Source: an uncultured Rhodanobacteraceae bacterium (GTDB taxonomy: Bacteria > Pseudomonadota > Gammaproteobacteria > Xanthomonadales > Ahniellaceae). From it: 7,701 nucleotides of DNA. This document shows, in pieces, positions 5,572 to 7,701 of the stretch. The stretch's first letter is position 1. The number at the start of each line of letters is the position of its first letter. Where the stretch lies: the NCBI GenBank assembly GCA_937873105.1, contig CALMWD010000092.1, positions 1 to 7,701 of the forward strand, read 5' to 3'. The translations under genes and the position numbers were made by a program. The notes beneath the pieces are model-generated. The model worked only from the letters and a program-made list of their open reading frames with translations. It was not told the origin of the DNA and ran no database searches.

Positions 5572-6699
5572 ATGACCCTCAAACCCACCCTGCTGGCCGC
5601 GGCGCTGATGCTCGCCTGCAGCCCGCTCTTCGCCGCCGAACTGAGCGAGTCCGAACGCGCCGCCGCGCGCCAGGAACTTGACGCCGCCCGCGGCGAACTG
5701 CGCGAACTCACCAAGCGCATCGCCGACCTGTCGATGAAGCTCGGCGACCATGGCCCGCGCGCCTTTGCGTTCGAATTCGCCGGCGAACCGCGCCGCGCCC
5801 TGATCGGCGTCGTGCTCTCCCCGGACGAACAGGGCGCCAAGATCGCCGCGGTCACGCCCGGCGGTCCCGCCGCCAAGGCCGGGCTCAAGGCCGGCGATGT
5901 CATCCTCGACATCAACGGCTCAGCCGTCGGCAAGCAGCGCGCCGCGGTCGACCGCGTGCGCGACAGCATCGGCGCCCTCGAGGCCGGCACCGAAGTCAAG
6001 GTGCGCTACCAGCGCGACGGCAAGACCGCCGAAGCCAAGCTGGTCGCGGAACGCCGCGAGCCGGGCGACTGGGTCGGCATGCTCGACCTGCCCGACCTGG
6101 CGCCGCTGGCCAAGCTCGAAGGCCTGCCGGAACGCATCGAACGCAATGTCGAGGTCATCCTCGACGGCAAGCGCGGCGCCGCCCCGCACGCCCTGCACCT
6201 GCGCGAACGCGGCCCGATGCGCGAACACCTGCGCATCATCGCGGGCGGCGGCCTCGACCTGAACTTGACCTCGCTGAATCCCGAACTCGGCAAGTACTTC
6301 GGCGCCAGCAGCGGCGTGCTGGTGCTGGAGAACGAAGGCGGCAAGCTGCCCCAGCTCAAGGCCGGCGACGTGATCCAGGTGATCGACGGCCAGCCGGTCG
6401 ACGGCGTGCCCGGCGCGATGCGCCTGCTCACCGCGAAGGCGCCGGGCCAGGTACTCAATGTCGAAGTGTTGCGCGACCGCAAGAAGACCGTGCTCGCCGT
6501 CGAAGCGCCGGAGCGCGACGAACTGTTCTTCCGGGTTCCGCCGCCGGCGCCGCCCGCACCACCGGCCGCTCCCGCACCGCCGGCGCCGCCCGCACCTCCG
6601 AAAGCGGCGCTGCGCGAAGGCATGCACTTCGAATGGACCGACGCCGCACCCGAGGCCGAGATCCGCGTGCACCCGAGGATCGCGCTGATCGACGCCTGA
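5572..6699 (+). CDS. Exported double-PDZ protein with coiled coil and Pro/Ala linker (no protease domain)
   Basis: A 375-residue periplasmic protein. A signal peptide (MTLKPTLLAAALMLACSPLFA, about 1-21) precedes a charged helical or coiled-coil segment (23-58: SESERAAARQELDAARGELRELTKRIADL). PDZ1 is about 74-160: IGVVLSPDEQGAKIAAVTPGG then AGLKAGDVILDINGSAV. A connector with DWVGMLDLPDLAPLAKLEGLP follows (166-186). PDZ2 is about 230-312: LGKYFGASSGVLVLENEGG, then LKAGDVIQVIDGQPV. A Pro/Ala linker (323-343) and a ~30-residue tail (EGMHFEWTDAAPEAEIRV) complete it. The carboxylate-binding and GDVI core motifs match HtrA/DegP-type PDZ domains, but no trypsin-like domain is present, so it probably binds C-termini or misfolded outer-membrane proteins without cutting them. 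A lipobox reading of MLAC at 13-16 is possible but poor. It is the last gene of the sigma operon; a role in sensing envelope state for the sigma/regulator pair is inference. Confidence 0.9.
   Translation: MTLKPTLLAAALMLACSPLFAAELSESERAAARQELDAARGELRELTKRIADLSMKLGDHGPRAFAFEFAGEPRRALIGVVLSPDEQGAKIAAVTPGGPAAKAGLKAGDVILDINGSAVGKQRAAVDRVRDSIGALEAGTEVKVRYQRDGKTAEAKLVAERREPGDWVGMLDLPDLAPLAKLEGLPERIERNVEVILDGKRGAAPHALHLRERGPMREHLRIIAGGGLDLNLTSLNPELGKYFGASSGVLVLENEGGKLPQLKAGDVIQVIDGQPVDGVPGAMRLLTAKAPGQVLNVEVLRDRKKTVLAVEAPERDELFFRVPPPAPPAPPAAPAPPAPPAPPKAALREGMHFEWTDAAPEAEIRVHPRIALIDA
6541..6596 (+). repeat. 20-bp direct repeat encoding the Pro/Ala linker
   Basis: The same 20 bases (beginning CCGCCGGCGC) occur at 6541-6560 and 6577-6596, 36 bp apart and in the same reading frame. 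They encode the repeated PPAPPAP units of the PDZ protein's linker. A 36-bp step keeps the frame, so copy-number change would alter linker length without breaking the gene. Confidence 0.8.
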
Positions 6700-6706
6700 T
6701 CAGGCG
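6693..6706. other. 14-bp palindrome spanning two convergent stop codons
   Basis: CGCCTGA TCAGGCG is a perfect palindrome centred on TGATCA, where TGA (6697-6699) ends the plus-strand PDZ gene and TCA (6700-6702) is the stop of the minus-strand reductase gene. There is no intergenic base between the genes. It could form a short hairpin in either transcript, but no U-tract follows on either strand, so it is not a convincing intrinsic terminator. Confidence 0.7.
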
Positions 6707-7674
6707 ATCGGAAAACACGACTCGATGCGCGACGCCAGTTCGCCATCGAGTCGTTCCGCAAGCTCGACGGCACGGAAGTTCTCGTCGAGTTGCGCGCGCT
6801 TCGTCGCACCGAGCATCACCGTGCTCACCAGCGGATTGCGCAGGCACCAGGCGATGGCCAGGGTCGATTGCGGCACGCCGAGGTCGCGGGCCAGCGCCGC
6901 GAACTGCGCCAGGCCGCGCCCGAGCTCGTCGCGACGGGCCAGCACCAGCTCGCGCAACCAGTCGTAACCCGGCGTGTTCAGGCGCGAATCCGCGGGCACG
7001 CCGTCGGCGTACTTGCCGGTGAGCAGGCCCGAGGCCAGCGGCGACCAGATCGTCGTGCCGAGCCCGTGATCGCGGCACAGCGGCGCCAGCTCGCGCTCCA
7101 GGTTCGCACGATGCAGCAGGTTGTATTGCGGCTGCTCCATCTGCGGCGCAAACAGCCCATGCGTCCGCGCGACCTCGATCGCTTCGCGGATCAGGGCCGC
7201 CGGCCACTCGCTCGTGCCCCAGTACAGGACCTTGCCCTGGCGGATCAGCAGGTCCATGGTCGTGACGATTTCCGCGACCGGCACATCCGGATCCGGACGA
7301 TGGCAGAAATACAGGTCGAGATAATCGACGCGCAGGCGCGCCAGCGCCTGGTCGCAAGCGTCGCGGATGTGTTTGCGCGACAGCCCGCGCTGCGTCGGCT
7401 TCGGTTCGGCGACGGCGCCGAAGAACACCTTGCTCGACACGCAGAACGCATCGCGCGGCACCCGCAGGTCGACCAGCACGTCGCCCATGATGCGTTCGGC
7501 CTCGCCCTGGGCGTAGACCTCGGCGTTGTCGAAGAAGATGATGCCGGCATCCAGGCATTGCGCGATCAGTTCGCGCGCCTCGCCGCGGCCGAGCTGATGC
7601 CCGAACGTGACCCAGGCGCCGTAGGACAGCGCCGACAACTGCAGTCCGGTGGAACCGAGACGACGGTATTGCAT
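6700..7674 (-). CDS. Aldo/keto reductase, Kv-beta-like group (NADPH-dependent oxidoreductase)
   Basis: A 324-residue cytoplasmic (beta/alpha)8 oxidoreductase that reduces aldehydes or ketones with NADPH. Family signatures in order: YRRLGSTGLQLSALSYGAWVTFG (3-25), the DAGIIFFDNAEVYAQGEAE block (42-60) with catalytic Asp49 and Tyr54, SSKVF with Lys82, LDLYFCHRPDPD (119-130) with His125, then YWGTSEW (151-157), QPQYNLLHR (181-189), the SPLASGLLTGKY cofactor loop (211-222) and LGATKRAQLDEN (288-299), which binds the cofactor phosphate. The D-Y-K-H tetrad is complete and the length is normal. The wording (WVTFG, FDNAEVYAxGxAE, WGTSEW) matches the Kv-beta/YghZ-type branch, so an E. coli YghZ-like aldehyde reductase is a fair comparison; the substrate is unknown. 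ATG at 7674 follows a weak GGGGA site. It converges with the sigma operon and looks unrelated to it. Its promoter lies beyond the window or in 7675-7701, where I see nothing convincing. Confidence 0.93.
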   Translation of the reverse strand: MQYRRLGSTGLQLSALSYGAWVTFGHQLGRGEARELIAQCLDAGIIFFDNAEVYAQGEAERIMGDVLVDLRVPRDAFCVSSKVFFGAVAEPKPTQRGLSRKHIRDACDQALARLRVDYLDLYFCHRPDPDVPVAEIVTTMDLLIRQGKVLYWGTSEWPAALIREAIEVARTHGLFAPQMEQPQYNLLHRANLERELAPLCRDHGLGTTIWSPLASGLLTGKYADGVPADSRLNTPGYDWLRELVLARRDELGRGLAQFAALARDLGVPQSTLAIAWCLRNPLVSTVMLGATKRAQLDENFRAVELAERLDGELASRIESCFPIA

Positions 7675-7701
7675 GAATCAGTCCCCGCATGGAAAGTCGG
7701 C

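Noticed and set aside
5617..5622. Lipoprotein reading of the PDZ protein (Cys16 after MLA)
   Set aside because: The -3 residue is Met and the -2 is Leu, a poor lipobox, while an A-F-A-type signal peptidase I site follows a few residues later.

Overview
This is a GC-rich chromosomal window with dense, strongly GC-biased coding and short intergenic gaps. The gene content points to a Gammaproteobacterium of the Lysobacterales/Xanthomonadales type: a TorF/Gcw_chp porin-like protein, a large alanine-rich transmembrane Ser/Thr kinase, and an ECF sigma factor with a membrane partner and a PDZ protein. That placement is inferred from gene content and composition; no rRNA or other marker gene is present. 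I see no tRNA, rRNA, CRISPR array, insertion sequence or prophage gene.

Layout. (1) Positions 1-3366, minus strand: a 1006-aa transmembrane Ser/Thr protein kinase with a cytoplasmic kinase domain, one membrane helix, about five degenerate ~100-aa helical repeats and a C-terminal PEGA-like domain. It overlaps by 14 bp a second gene, cut by the window edge, that starts at a GTG behind a good Shine-Dalgarno and encodes an exported TPR-like protein. (2) Positions 3367-3531: a divergent intergenic region with a credible minus-strand promoter for the kinase and a weaker candidate for the plus-strand gene. (3) Positions 3532-4320, plus strand: a TorF-family putative porin, closed by a strong intrinsic terminator at 4342-4373. 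(4) Positions 4432-6699, plus strand: a compact three-gene operon of ECF sigma factor, single-pass membrane protein (probable anti-sigma or regulator, start overlapping the sigma stop) and an exported protein with two PDZ domains, a coiled coil and a Pro/Ala linker but no protease domain. (5) Positions 6700-7674, minus strand: a complete aldo/keto reductase of the Kv-beta-like group, converging on the PDZ gene with no gap; the two stop codons sit in a 14-bp palindrome.

How they may work together. Apart from the reductase, the window is about the cell envelope. It holds a kinase whose large periplasmic part looks like a sensor, with an exported partner; an outer-membrane beta-barrel candidate; and a sigma/membrane-regulator/PDZ cassette. 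The cassette resembles the SigmaE-RseA-DegS logic in outline but lacks the recognisable zinc-binding anti-sigma domain and the protease. That cassette and the kinase's repeat-plus-PEGA architecture are the best candidates for poorly described biology here. The functional links are inference; gene order, overlaps, motifs and topology are read from the sequence.
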